This document shows positions 37,374 to 47,762 of a stretch of DNA of 64,000 nt, piece by piece. Origin of the DNA: Neisseria sicca (GTDB lineage: Bacteria > Pseudomonadota > Gammaproteobacteria > Burkholderiales > Neisseriaceae). A program made the translations under genes and the position numbers. The first letter of the stretch is position 1; each line of letters begins with the position of its first letter. The notes beneath the pieces were generated by a model. That model saw only the letters and a list, made by a program, of their open reading frames with translations. It did not search any database and had not been told where the DNA came from. Location: assembly GCF_017753665.1 (NCBI RefSeq), contig NZ_CP072524.1:2232001-2296000 (forward strand). The letters run 5' to 3'.

Positions 37374-40115
37374 CTACACCTCCAATATAAACCCTTCTTT
37401 TGCAACAACGTCTTTTCCATCTTGAACGTTATCCCAATCTGGAATAATTGCTAATTTTGATCCCGTATTTAATTCTTTCCAAGAATGTAAATTTTCACCA
37501 ACCAACGCATTTAAGTGAACGAAAAATCTTGTTTGATCATCTGAATGTGCAAAAACAAATTCTCTTATTTTATCCCCCACTTTCAACTGGCGTTCAACCG
37601 TAACAACAATGTGTTTATTTGATAGCTGTTGAGTGATGGCAGATTTTTTATTTTTAGGCTTAAATTCATTTAAAAAGCTCCCCCAATAATCAGTTTTAAA
37701 TGGATTTTTCGTAGATGATAAATACATTTTTTCTATAAAATTAATTAAAAAATTACAATCTCTATTAGGATAAGATAAATAATCCTTAATTTCTGGAACA
37801 TGATTTCTGATAAAGTCAAACCATTCTACAGAATTTGTACATTTTCTATACTCGGATCTAGTTAAAAGCAACATAGCGATCTCATTACAAATATTACGAA
37901 CTTGGAAACATGCGCATTTAATATAGCCATGATTACGCAAAACATCATTTAATGTAGCAACTGCACGAGAAATACCTTTAGCTCGCTCAGGAATTTCATC
38001 AATATTCTCTACACTAGCTTTAATGGCTCTAGCTCTATATGATCCCTCAATACCTCTAAATTTAGAATTCTTCCATTCTTTTGTGAGTTCTAAAGTCCTT
38101 TCAAAATTATTTGAATACATTAAAGATCTAAATAAGTAATCTGTAATATATTCATGCAATTCGGAAGGTTTATTTTCATCAAGAAATAATTCCTCAAATA
38201 ATTGAGCTGATTTATTTGCATTATGTTGTAAAAAATATGAGATAGCTAAAAAATATTTTGCAATTATTAGATTAGGATTTAATTGCAGTGCTTTCTCAAA
38301 TTGTTTAATAGCCCTAGAAAATGCATTCATTTCATTCAACAACCTGCCATACCCAATATGAAATTCAGGAATGTGCTTACAATCCCTTTCATTTCTCTGA
38401 AACAATTCTAATAGGTTAGCCAGTTGTTGTGGATTAGTTTTTTTATTTTTCCAATGTTTAACTTTTTTATTTAACTCCATTAATATAATTTTCAGACTGC
38501 TTGGTAGAGTTTCATCAATATAATTAATACTATTTTTTGATATCCCCAACCTTTTTTGTTGCTCAGCATTTGCTGCAATTGCCCTTGCACGATGCGCAAT
38601 ATCAGTTTGGATTTTTCCTCGTATTTCAATATTTCTTGGGTTAGAAAGTAGCAAATTAGCTATAGACTCGCCAAGTCTATATGTTTCTGATTCATCATCC
38701 GTTTTTCGAGTAATTAAGCTAGTATTAGAAAGCTGTTGGATACTTTCTGCGATTTCATCTTCAGATAGATTAAGAATGTCCCTCAAATCAATTCTAGTAC
38801 TATTCGGTTTTATATAAAGACATTCTAATATTTTAATAGCATCTTCACTTAATGAATCAATTAAATTTCTAAATGAGAATTGGGCAATTTCTTTATTAGC
38901 ATATTGAATAGAAGAATCTATACTTCCTCCTTTCAAATATAAATCGATAGTTAATCTAATAGCAAGCGGGTTCAAAAAACACATTTCTGCAATCTGTTTT
39001 AGCTTATTTTCATCTATTTTGTGTTCACTTAACCCACCTGTTCTTTTAATCAAATATGCGCGAGCTAATTGAACCGCATCCTGTTTTTTTAAGTCCTTAA
39101 TTTTAATAATTTTACTATTTTCAATAGAGATTCTACTAGTAATTAAAATTTTCCATGTTAGTGGAATATCTGATAGAAAATCATTAAATTCCCCCTGGTT
39201 AGAAATTAACAGCGTTTCTAAATTGTCAATACATAAAATAAATTTTTTATTTTCTTCTGACTGTTTCAATTGTTCAAAGGTTTCATATTCGGTATCTAAC
39301 AAATCATTTAAAATCTCTGTGATTTCTTTTTCTAATTCTGTTACGGATTGAGCTGCATTTAATGGCTTAATACCTTCATCAGTTAATTCTTCTTGTTTTA
39401 ATGTAACGTAAATACAGGCATCAAAATGATCTTTTGTAGAGTAATCATCAACAATTTTTTGTAAAGTTTCTAATACAATTGCTGTTTTGCCATTACCCCC
39501 TGGTGCAACAAGAGAAACAGTCAAAGAGCGGCGATCCAATTTATTAATTAATGAATTTTTTAATGATGTGACAGTTTCATTGCGTCCTATTAACCCTGTA
39601 ATAGAATGTTCAAATCTCTCAGGTATATTATTTGGCAATTTACTAAAAATATTAAGAATCCAATCATCTGGTGGATCCATAATGCTTCCTTGTTCTGCCG
39701 CTAACAAAGTCTTCTGAATTTTTGTTAAACCCAAAATATCAATAATAGGTTCACTTGCCAGAGATGCAACCTTATACCAATAATTAATATGAAATGGTCT
39801 ATTAGGGTGAGCAATTATATTTCTGATATGAAAAATTCCATTATTAATGAAAAAATTTCTTAAACTTGTAATTTCAGGTTCGAGACTTGTACCTTTAGCT
39901 ACTGGAGCAATTAATTGAAATAATCCATCTAAATATGATTGCTCCACCAAATCTTTTGTAGTCAACGTTACAATATTTTGATCTTGTACTTCAGTTTCTC
40001 TTTTTAGTAAGTCCTGATTCTCCAAAACCAAATTTCCAATTTCAATTTCAATTTCATGTAGCAACATTGCTGTCTTACGTCTGAACAAATTTAAATCTAA
40101 CACATCATTTAACAT
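37374..40115 (-). CDS. STAND-like NTPase with candidate HEPN, TPR and cold-shock-like domains
   Basis: A 913-residue AT-rich gene unlike its surroundings. Residues about 1-140 are helical and include RNIIAH (Arg98-x4-His103), the RX4-6H signature of HEPN ribonucleases. An NTPase follows: a GRNE box at 177-180, Walker A APGGNGKT (204-211), Walker B FILCIDNLE (Asp297), sensor ITSR (Arg328) and a GLPL-like LNPLAIRL (381-388), the order of STAND/AP-ATPases. Residues about 565-700 contain TPR-like helices (AFSRAIKQFEKALQLNPN). The last 70 (FVFAHSDDQTRFFVHLNAL ... GFILEV) resemble a cold-shock/OB domain. STAND proteins with a nuclease at one end and repeats at the other commonly act in phage defence. 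AAAGG precedes the ATG. It lies 100 bases downstream of the hrpA C-terminal ORF on the same strand. Confidence 0.75.
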   Translation of the reverse strand: MLNDVLDLNLFRRKTAMLLHEIEIEIGNLVLENQDLLKRETEVQDQNIVTLTTKDLVEQSYLDGLFQLIAPVAKGTSLEPEITSLRNFFINNGIFHIRNIIAHPNRPFHINYWYKVASLASEPIIDILGLTKIQKTLLAAEQGSIMDPPDDWILNIFSKLPNNIPERFEHSITGLIGRNETVTSLKNSLINKLDRRSLTVSLVAPGGNGKTAIVLETLQKIVDDYSTKDHFDACIYVTLKQEELTDEGIKPLNAAQSVTELEKEITEILNDLLDTEYETFEQLKQSEENKKFILCIDNLETLLISNQGEFNDFLSDIPLTWKILITSRISIENSKIIKIKDLKKQDAVQLARAYLIKRTGGLSEHKIDENKLKQIAEMCFLNPLAIRLTIDLYLKGGSIDSSIQYANKEIAQFSFRNLIDSLSEDAIKILECLYIKPNSTRIDLRDILNLSEDEIAESIQQLSNTSLITRKTDDESETYRLGESIANLLLSNPRNIEIRGKIQTDIAHRARAIAANAEQQKRLGISKNSINYIDETLPSSLKIILMELNKKVKHWKNKKTNPQQLANLLELFQRNERDCKHIPEFHIGYGRLLNEMNAFSRAIKQFEKALQLNPNLIIAKYFLAISYFLQHNANKSAQLFEELFLDENKPSELHEYITDYLFRSLMYSNNFERTLELTKEWKNSKFRGIEGSYRARAIKASVENIDEIPERAKGISRAVATLNDVLRNHGYIKCACFQVRNICNEIAMLLLTRSEYRKCTNSVEWFDFIRNHVPEIKDYLSYPNRDCNFLINFIEKMYLSSTKNPFKTDYWGSFLNEFKPKNKKSAITQQLSNKHIVVTVERQLKVGDKIREFVFAHSDDQTRFFVHLNALVGENLHSWKELNTGSKLAIIPDWDNVQDGKDVVAKEGFILEV

Positions 40116-41761
40116 GGCTTAGCCTTTACATATTGTTTAATAGGAAATAAACTTAATTAAATTAAATTACGCAAATATTTTATTACGCACTATATAATAA
40201 CTCATTAGATTGTTTTAACTCTTCTCCCACTCCTTCAACAACCTTTTCACCGACACCGGATACGGTGTTTTCAATTCCTGCGCAAACAGCGACACTCTCA
40301 ATTCTTCAATCATCCATCTAAACGCGGCGAGGTCGTCTGAAACGGGTAGTCCTTGTTTCACCAAGCCGTCTGTTTTTTCCTGCCACATTTGTTCCAATTC
40401 CTGTATGTCGGCTTCGCGGGCTGCGTCGCGGGCGGGGTTGCTGCTGTATTTTTCGAGGCGCAGGGTCATGGCTTTGAGGTAGATGGGGAGGCGCGGCCAT
40501 TGTACCCACGGGGTGCGGGTGGCGAAGCCGGCGGCGAGCAGGGTTTGCAGGCGTTGGCGCAGGAGGTGGGTGAGCGGGTGTTTGCCGAGTTTGCCGTTTA
40601 GTTCGGCGTAGGCGGCGGCGGTTTCCTGCAGGTAACGGCTGAGGGCTTCTTTGACGGCGGGCAGGCGGCTGCGGGCGCGTTTGATTTGTTCTTTGAAGGC
40701 TTTTTCGTTGCGCGGCAGCTCGTCTTCGCCGATAAAGGCGCGGTCGCAGACGGCTTGGGTGAGGTCGTCGCGCAGGGTGTCGGCGTTGATGTGTTTGAGC
40801 AGCATGGCGGCTTGGGTGAAGCCTTGGATGCCTTTGTTCAGGTCTTTAACTTGTTCTTTTAGTTGTAGTTTCATGAGTTCGATCACGCCTAATCTGTGGG
40901 CTTGTTCGGCGGCGGCAGACGTGTCGAACAGGCGCAGGGCGATGCGGCCGTCTTTTTCTTTTTGCAGGCCGAGGTAGCCGGTGAGCTGTTGTTTGCCGCG
41001 GGCGAATTTGATGGATTCGGGCAGGGTGCCGATGTCCCACGTGGTAACGTTGTCGCGCTCGAATTCTTGGGTGTTGTCGCGGAAGGTGGTGGCGGCGGCT
41101 TTGCCAAGTTGTTGTTGGATTTGGATTAAATCGCGCCCCATGGCTAATTCTTGCCCGCCGTCGTCGATGATGCGGAGGTTGAAATAGCAGTGTTCGGGCA
41201 GCCTGAACGCGGCCCATTCGTCTTGGTTGATTTGCTCCAGTATGCGGATGTCGCCTGCGGTTTTGGCGATGGCTTGGGCGAGCTGGGGCAGGATGGGGGC
41301 GTTGCGGTCGGGGTTTTGGCTTAAAAATTGGGTGATGAATTCGGGCACGGGCACGCAGATGCGGCGGATTTGTTTGGGCAATGCTTTGATTTGTAGCTGG
41401 ATTTTTTCGCGTATCATGCCGGGCACGAGCCATTCGAGGGCGGCGGGGCTGATGCGGTTGAGCACGGTGAGCGGCAGGGTGAGGGTAACGCCGTCGAGCG
41501 GGTGGTGCGGTTCGAAGCGGTAGCTGAGTTTGAATTTGCCGTCTGCGGTTTGCCAGTGTTTGGGGAATTGTTCTTCGGTGATGTGCGCGGCAGCGTGCTG
41601 CATGAGGTCGTCGCGGCTGAGGAACAGCAGGCGCGGGTTGTCGCGTTCGGCGGTTTTGAGCCAGGCTTGGAAGGTGCCGATGTCGGCGAGGGGGAGGGGT
41701 TTCAGACGGCCTTTTGGGGGTGCAGGCTGCTTTTTGGGTTTGGGATCGTCTGAAATGTTTT

Positions 41762-41793
41762 GTAGGGTGTGTGAACTCGGTTCACGCACGCGG
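41762..41793. repeat. GTAGGGTGTG...CACGCACG repeat inside hrpA
   Basis: GTAGGGTGTGTGAACTCGG then TTCACGCACGCGG, read in frame on the minus strand as part of NRVREPSSHTLQN. Confidence 0.7.
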
Positions 41794-42130
41794 TTGTCCT
41801 TTTGAGATTTTAGGACATCTGCTGCATCCGCTCGTGCCAATAAGATGAGTTCGCCGGCAGTCTCGGCATCGGGATAGTGCACCAAGCCTGCTTCGTCAAA
41901 TTGTGCCATTACGCCACTTTGTAATGTCGCCCATTCTTCGGCGGAACCGATGGACGGGTCGCATTGCTGCTCGGCAATCAAGGCAACGATTTTGCCGTGC
42001 CATTGTTTGCTGTCGATCGTTACACGGTCACCCAGCAGTATCGGTTGACCGTCGGCGTAGCATAGGGAGTTTTCAGGTAGCCTTTGGGCTTTGGGGGCGT
42101 CTGAAACCGTTGAAGCTGCGGCACTCTGTT

Positions 42131-42227
42131 CCCTCTCCTGTGGGAGAGGGTTTGCTGCGGTTGCGGAAAAGTTGGTTTGTGCGGCAACTGTTTTGCCCTC
42201 TCCCCAACCCTCCCCCACGGGGGAGGG
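42131..42227. repeat. Two C/G-rich palindromes read through by hrpA
   Basis: CCCTCTCCTGTGGGAGAGGG (42131-42150) and CCCTCCCCCACGGGGGAGGG (42208-42227), of the type normally found between genes. They are translated as PLPQEREQS and APSPVGEGWGEG. Confidence 0.7.
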
Positions 42228-43455
42228 GGCGGTTTGCTGGGGATTTTCAGGTAGTCTTCGGGAGTGCAGGCTGTTTTCGGTGTGCAGGTCGTCTGAAACC
42301 GCGTCCGCCGTATAAAAATCGGGCAGCCGTTCGTTATAAAACGCAAACAGGGCTTCATCATCGACCAGTACATCCTGCTTGCGCGATTTGTGTTCGAGTT
42401 CGGTAATTTCCTTAATCAGCATTTTGTTGTGGACAAAAAAGTCCGCTTTCAAATCGCATTCCTGCGCCACTAACGCGCTGCGGATAAAGATTTCGCGCGC
42501 TTCTTCGGGGGCGATTCTGCCGTAGGACACGGGGCGGCGCGGCAGGACGGTCAGGCCGTAGAGCGTTACCCGTTCGCTGGCGATGACTTCGCCGCGTTTT
42601 TGTTCCCAATGCGGCTCGAAATAGTGGTAGCGGACGAGGTGCGGCGCTTCCTGCTCGATCCATTCGGGCTGGATGGCGGCTACGTCGCGCGCGTAAAGTT
42701 TCGTTGTTTCAACGAGTTCCGCCGCCATCACCCATTTGGGTTTGGCTTTGAACAGGGCGGAGGCGGGGAAAAGGTGGAAGCGGCTGCCGCGCGCGCCGGT
42801 GTAGTCGTTGCCGTCGGGCGATTTCATGCCGACGTTGGCGATAAGGCCGGTGAGCAGGGCGCGGTGGATTTGTTCGTAGCCCGCTTCTTTGGCGGCGCGG
42901 ATTTGGGCGCGGTGTTGTTTCTTATCCAGTTGTTTTTGTTTGAGTTTGGCGGATAAGTCTTGGTCGCCTTGGCTTTCAGACGACGTGAGCTGCCTGACTT
43001 CGGGAGGTCGTCTGAAAGCGGCTTCCTTGGTGGTCAAACCCATTTCAATCGCGGTTTGGGCAAGCTGGTGATGCAACTCGCGCCACTCGCGCATCCGCAG
43101 GTGCGACAGGAAATATTGGCGGCACCACTGCACCAACTGCTTGTTGGACAAGCCTTTATCGCGCTCGCGCTGGAAGCTGTCCCAAATGTTCAGGTAGGCA
43201 AGGAAATCGGACTGCTTGTCGGTAAAGCGTTCGTGTGCCTTGGCGGCGGCATCGCGTGCCTCCAGCGGCCGTTCGCGCGGGTCTTGAATCGACAGCGCGG
43301 ACGCAATCACCAATATTTCCGCCATGCAGTCGTGTTTCTTCGCCGCCAGCAAAATGCGCGCAATTTTCGGGTCGATGGGCAGGCGCGCCATTTGCTCGCC
43401 GAGGCGGGTCAGGCGGTAGCGGGGAGGGGCGACGATATTGCCTGAAAAGTTTTGA

Positions 43456-43498
43456 AGGTCGTCTGAAACGGTTTTGTCGTTTGTCGGATTGTGTCGGG
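43456..43498 (+). repeat. 43-bp direct repeat, left copy
   Basis: AGGTCGTCTGAAACGGTTTT then GTCGTTTGTCGGATTGTGTC and GGG. It is identical to 45282-45324 except for one base, and lies in the 5' part of the hrpA C-terminal ORF. Confidence 0.88.
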
Positions 43499-43609
43499 CG
43501 TGAATGCCTGAGCCGCGTGCTTGATTTTTAGTGTTTTGCATAGTCTTGTAGGTCGGGCGTTCATGTCCGACGTGGTCTCAATTTATATTGTTTGTAGGTT
43601 TGTGCCGCC

Positions 43610-45184
43610 TTATTGCGGATAAACATATTCCGCTTTGCCGTTGCGGATGTTCAGGCTGCCTGCATCGCCTGTGATCAGGTTACCGGTTACCGAGCCTTCG
43701 GTGCAGCCTGAAACCTTCATATCGTAGCCCAGCGTGTGAATCAGGAAAGTTGAAAGCTGTTGGTGGAAGGCAATTTCGCAAGGCGCAAAGGCTTGGTTGG
43801 CGGATTGCTGCACGGCAGCATCAGGGCTGTATAACACCAGCGGTACGATGTAGCTGTCGGGATGTACCGTGCCTTGGTTGAAGGTGTCTTTGTGCACATA
43901 CTGCCCGTGGTCTGAGGTATAAACAAACAACCAGTTGTTTTCAGGCTGTTTTTGCAGCTGCTGGAATACGGTTTGGATCATTTGGTCGGTTTTGTGGATG
44001 GTACTGTCGTATTTGTCCACGATATTGGCTTCGCCGAACACCTTATCCTGTTGTTGCAACAGCGCGCCGTATGGGACGTGCGAACCGCGTTGGTGCAACA
44101 CAATAAAATGCTTGCCCTGCTGCAAATTGATTTTGTCGAACAGCGGCAGCAGCTTATCGTCGGGCATATTGTCGCCGTTGCGGTAGCCGAGTTGGGTCGG
44201 TTGAATCAGATGGTCGATCCACTTTTTGCCGATCAGGTTCAAAATCGCCATCTCGTTTTCCGCTTGCGCGCTGTAAAAATACGTTTCGTAACCCTGCTCT
44301 TTGGCGAGGCGGAACATATTGGTATCGCCGCTGCTGATTTGTTCGTAGCCGTTGGCATGCGGTATGGCATTGAAAAAGCTGGGCAGGGATACAGCCGTCA
44401 TCAAAGCGGCGGAATAGCTTTGCTTCACAATCGGCTTAAAGTCGGCTTGCGACAGTCGGGTCAAAAACGGCGAAGTTTCGCGTCCGTAGCCAAACAGTTT
44501 CAAATGCGCCGCGCTTTCGCTTTCACCCATGATTAGGACGATATTTTGAATACTGCCTTGTCCGGTTTTGCTTGGCGCAGGCTGTTTGAAAACAGGAATC
44601 TTGTTTAAATCAAACAACTGATACGGCAATACGCGCCCGACAAAATAGCCGAAGCTGAAATAATTGGCTTTGACGCGGCTGTATGTCGGTTTGGGAGAAA
44701 TACCGTGTTCCTGCGTCGTACTGAATGAACGTCCAAAAATCAGCAACATCGCCGCAGCGAACAATATATCGGCGGCAAAATGCGTCTTACGGCGGAACTT
44801 GGCAAGGCTGCTAAACAGCACGACTTCCGCCACACCCCACAACGCAGGCAGCCACAACTTATCCAACATCGACGCCCCCGCGCTGCCGACTTCGGTAACC
44901 TCTTTCAGCATCAGCCAATAATTGATGCCCGTCATCCAACTTTGATAAACCGCGTAATGCACATTGTTGGCAATGATGCTGAGCGCGAAAAACAACGCAA
45001 TCAGCAACCGTGAAGCCTTATAACGCGCAAACAGATACAGCGCAGCAATCACAAATATCAGCGCAAACGTTTCCGCCATTTTCGCAGCCGGCAGGGTTTC
45101 AATCCCAAATACAAAACGATAGGCAATTTCGCTGGCAGTAAGTAGGGATGAATAGAGAAAGAGAACGAAAAGGGATTTTTTCAT
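43610..45184 (-). CDS. Phosphoethanolamine transferase-like sulfatase-domain membrane protein
   Basis: A 524-residue enzyme with five N-terminal membrane helices (within about 1-155) and a periplasmic alkaline-phosphatase-fold domain. NIVLIMGESESAAHLKLFGY holds the first metal ligand Glu221; the presumed nucleophile Thr263 is in SAALMTAVSLP; TSDHGQY supplies later ligands. These enzymes transfer phosphoethanolamine from phosphatidylethanolamine to lipopolysaccharide or other envelope glycans. It resembles Lpt3/Lpt6-type enzymes more than EptA, but I cannot fix the acceptor. The gene lies between the two halves of hrpA and is bounded by 43-bp direct repeats. Confidence 0.8.
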   Translation of the reverse strand: MKKSLFVLFLYSSLLTASEIAYRFVFGIETLPAAKMAETFALIFVIAALYLFARYKASRLLIALFFALSIIANNVHYAVYQSWMTGINYWLMLKEVTEVGSAGASMLDKLWLPALWGVAEVVLFSSLAKFRRKTHFAADILFAAAMLLIFGRSFSTTQEHGISPKPTYSRVKANYFSFGYFVGRVLPYQLFDLNKIPVFKQPAPSKTGQGSIQNIVLIMGESESAAHLKLFGYGRETSPFLTRLSQADFKPIVKQSYSAALMTAVSLPSFFNAIPHANGYEQISSGDTNMFRLAKEQGYETYFYSAQAENEMAILNLIGKKWIDHLIQPTQLGYRNGDNMPDDKLLPLFDKINLQQGKHFIVLHQRGSHVPYGALLQQQDKVFGEANIVDKYDSTIHKTDQMIQTVFQQLQKQPENNWLFVYTSDHGQYVHKDTFNQGTVHPDSYIVPLVLYSPDAAVQQSANQAFAPCEIAFHQQLSTFLIHTLGYDMKVSGCTEGSVTGNLITGDAGSLNIRNGKAEYVYPQ

Positions 45185-45281
45185 AATGGGAAGTTCACAA
45201 TAAAAGTTGCAGGCTGGGTTTGGGGGCTCGGCAACGGTATTCTTCAGCAGCTATCTGTTTACAGATTGTTTTTTAAAAACG

Positions 45282-45324
45282 AGGTCGTCTGAAACGGTTT
45301 TGTTGTTTGTCGGATTGTGTCGGG
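45282..45324 (+). repeat. 43-bp direct repeat, right copy
   Basis: Matches 43456-43498 with one C/T difference. It starts with a full DUS and lies just upstream of the transferase gene. Confidence 0.88.
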
Positions 45325-45344
45325 TATTTGTGCCCGACAAAAAA

Positions 45345-46013
45345 TTAGGAGTTAGCTTTTTTGTCATCTTCCCAATATGGCAATATGTCTTCACGCAAAT
45401 AAAAGGAACGTTGCAATATGGAAAAACACCAAAAAGATATTATAAAAAATAAAAAATATATAACCATGCCTAATAAAATATTATTTTCTGCAACGGAATT
45501 CAGTATTATAACGATATCTATCAATATGGATTTACTAGACTTTCCAAAGCAACCTAGGATCGAAAAAATGAGAATTCCCCATATTGCAGAAAAAATAAAG
45601 TTTATTTTTTGTAAATTTGCTTTTTCTTCTTGATAAGCACTCCATAATACAGAATTATTTTCTTTCACTGCTTTTCTTCTTAATCGGTACAATGATTTTC
45701 TATAATCTGTATTTTCGTTTTCAAACATATAAATATTAAATTTTGATAGAATAGTTAAGATAACAGAAAAATAAATTCCTTGAATAATAGGAACAATTAC
45801 AGAAAAAATAAAAGAGAAAAGGATAACAGATTCAAAAATGCTGTATAGGTCTAAATTTTTCTGTTTATTTAAAAGTGCTGTAATAGAAAATCCATGTCTT
45901 AAATTTAAATACATATCGAAAAATGAAATTATCAGCAATGATGCCAAAAACCATTCGAGTCTCATCAATCTCTGTAATAATCCGTTGCTGAGTTTTTCTA
46001 AAATATCGCTCAT
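45345..46013 (-). CDS. AT-rich unknown membrane protein
   Basis: A 222-residue protein with about four hydrophobic helices (near 18-36, 58-90, 135-155 and 175-205) around a charged central segment (ENENTDYRKSLYRLRRKAVK). No family is recognised. The codon use is strongly A/T-biased, like the NTPase at 37374-40115 and unlike hrpA on either side, which suggests transfer. It lies between the hrpA halves in the same orientation. Confidence 0.6.
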   Translation of the reverse strand: MSDILEKLSNGLLQRLMRLEWFLASLLIISFFDMYLNLRHGFSITALLNKQKNLDLYSIFESVILFSFIFSVIVPIIQGIYFSVILTILSKFNIYMFENENTDYRKSLYRLRRKAVKENNSVLWSAYQEEKANLQKINFIFSAIWGILIFSILGCFGKSSKSILIDIVIILNSVAENNILLGMVIYFLFFIISFWCFSILQRSFYLREDILPYWEDDKKANS

Positions 46014-46100
46014 TTATTATTCCTTCAATGTTTGTATGATAAAGTAATTATGCTATCGTTCCCCGATTTTCGTTAGACATCAATGCCCGTCCTATGCTTT

Positions 46101-47495
<1,395 letters not shown>

Positions 47496-47539
47496 GGCGT
47501 TGGAAAAATTTCAAATAAAACAAAGGGAGTGATTATAGC

Positions 47540-47572
47540 AAAGGTCGTCTGAAAATTTTCAGACGACCTTTG
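47540..47572. repeat. DUS inverted pair upstream of hrpA
   Basis: AAAGGTCGTCTGAAAATTTTCAGACGACCTTT, a nearly loop-less palindrome 45 bases beyond the hrpA start. Confidence 0.8.
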
Positions 47573-47666
47573 CCGTTTCGGAAATATTAAGGATGATCTG
47601 CAACATAAGCCCAGAGGCTTGAAATCTTGGCAATCTTCAAATATTTCTTAAAAAGCGGAGGTCTGG

Positions 47667-47686
47667 ATTCCCGCCTGCGCGGGAAT
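47667..47686. repeat. dRS3 repeat
   Basis: ATTCCC-GCCTGCGC-GGGAAT, the same core as at 1602-1621, about 80 bases before IS copy 2. Confidence 0.85.
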
Positions 47687-47762
47687 GACGGTGCGAGGGT
47701 TCGGATTCGATATAAAAGGCTGCCAGAGGTGGGAGTTGAGAGTCCCGGAATTCCAGCAATCT

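Larger units (their letters stand above)
40215..43541 (-). pseudogene. hrpA: hrpA C-terminal part (split gene), 1108-residue ORF
   Basis: It corresponds to DEAH-box RNA helicase HrpA downstream of the helicase core: the winged-helix/ratchet region (YRLTRLGEQMARLPIDPKIA, IASALSIQDPRERP) and the HrpA-specific DUF3418-type tail ending RWMIEELRVSLFAQELKTPYP. It lacks the ATPase motifs, which are in the ORF at 46101-47495. The break falls in the linker between ELGAV and RYRLT, so no conserved block is lost. The first 40 residues are read from intergenic-type DNA including a DUS. Inside are in-frame repeat stretches (near 41695-41810, 42085-42310 and 42973-43018) and a small extra domain at about 489-575. 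Whether it is translated as a separate subunit is unknown. Confidence 0.75.

Noticed and set aside
40116..40214. A promoter or antitoxin gene just upstream of the STAND-like gene
   Set aside because: The 99-bp AT-rich gap has no ORF of useful size and no convincing -35/-10 pair; transcription may come from hrpA.
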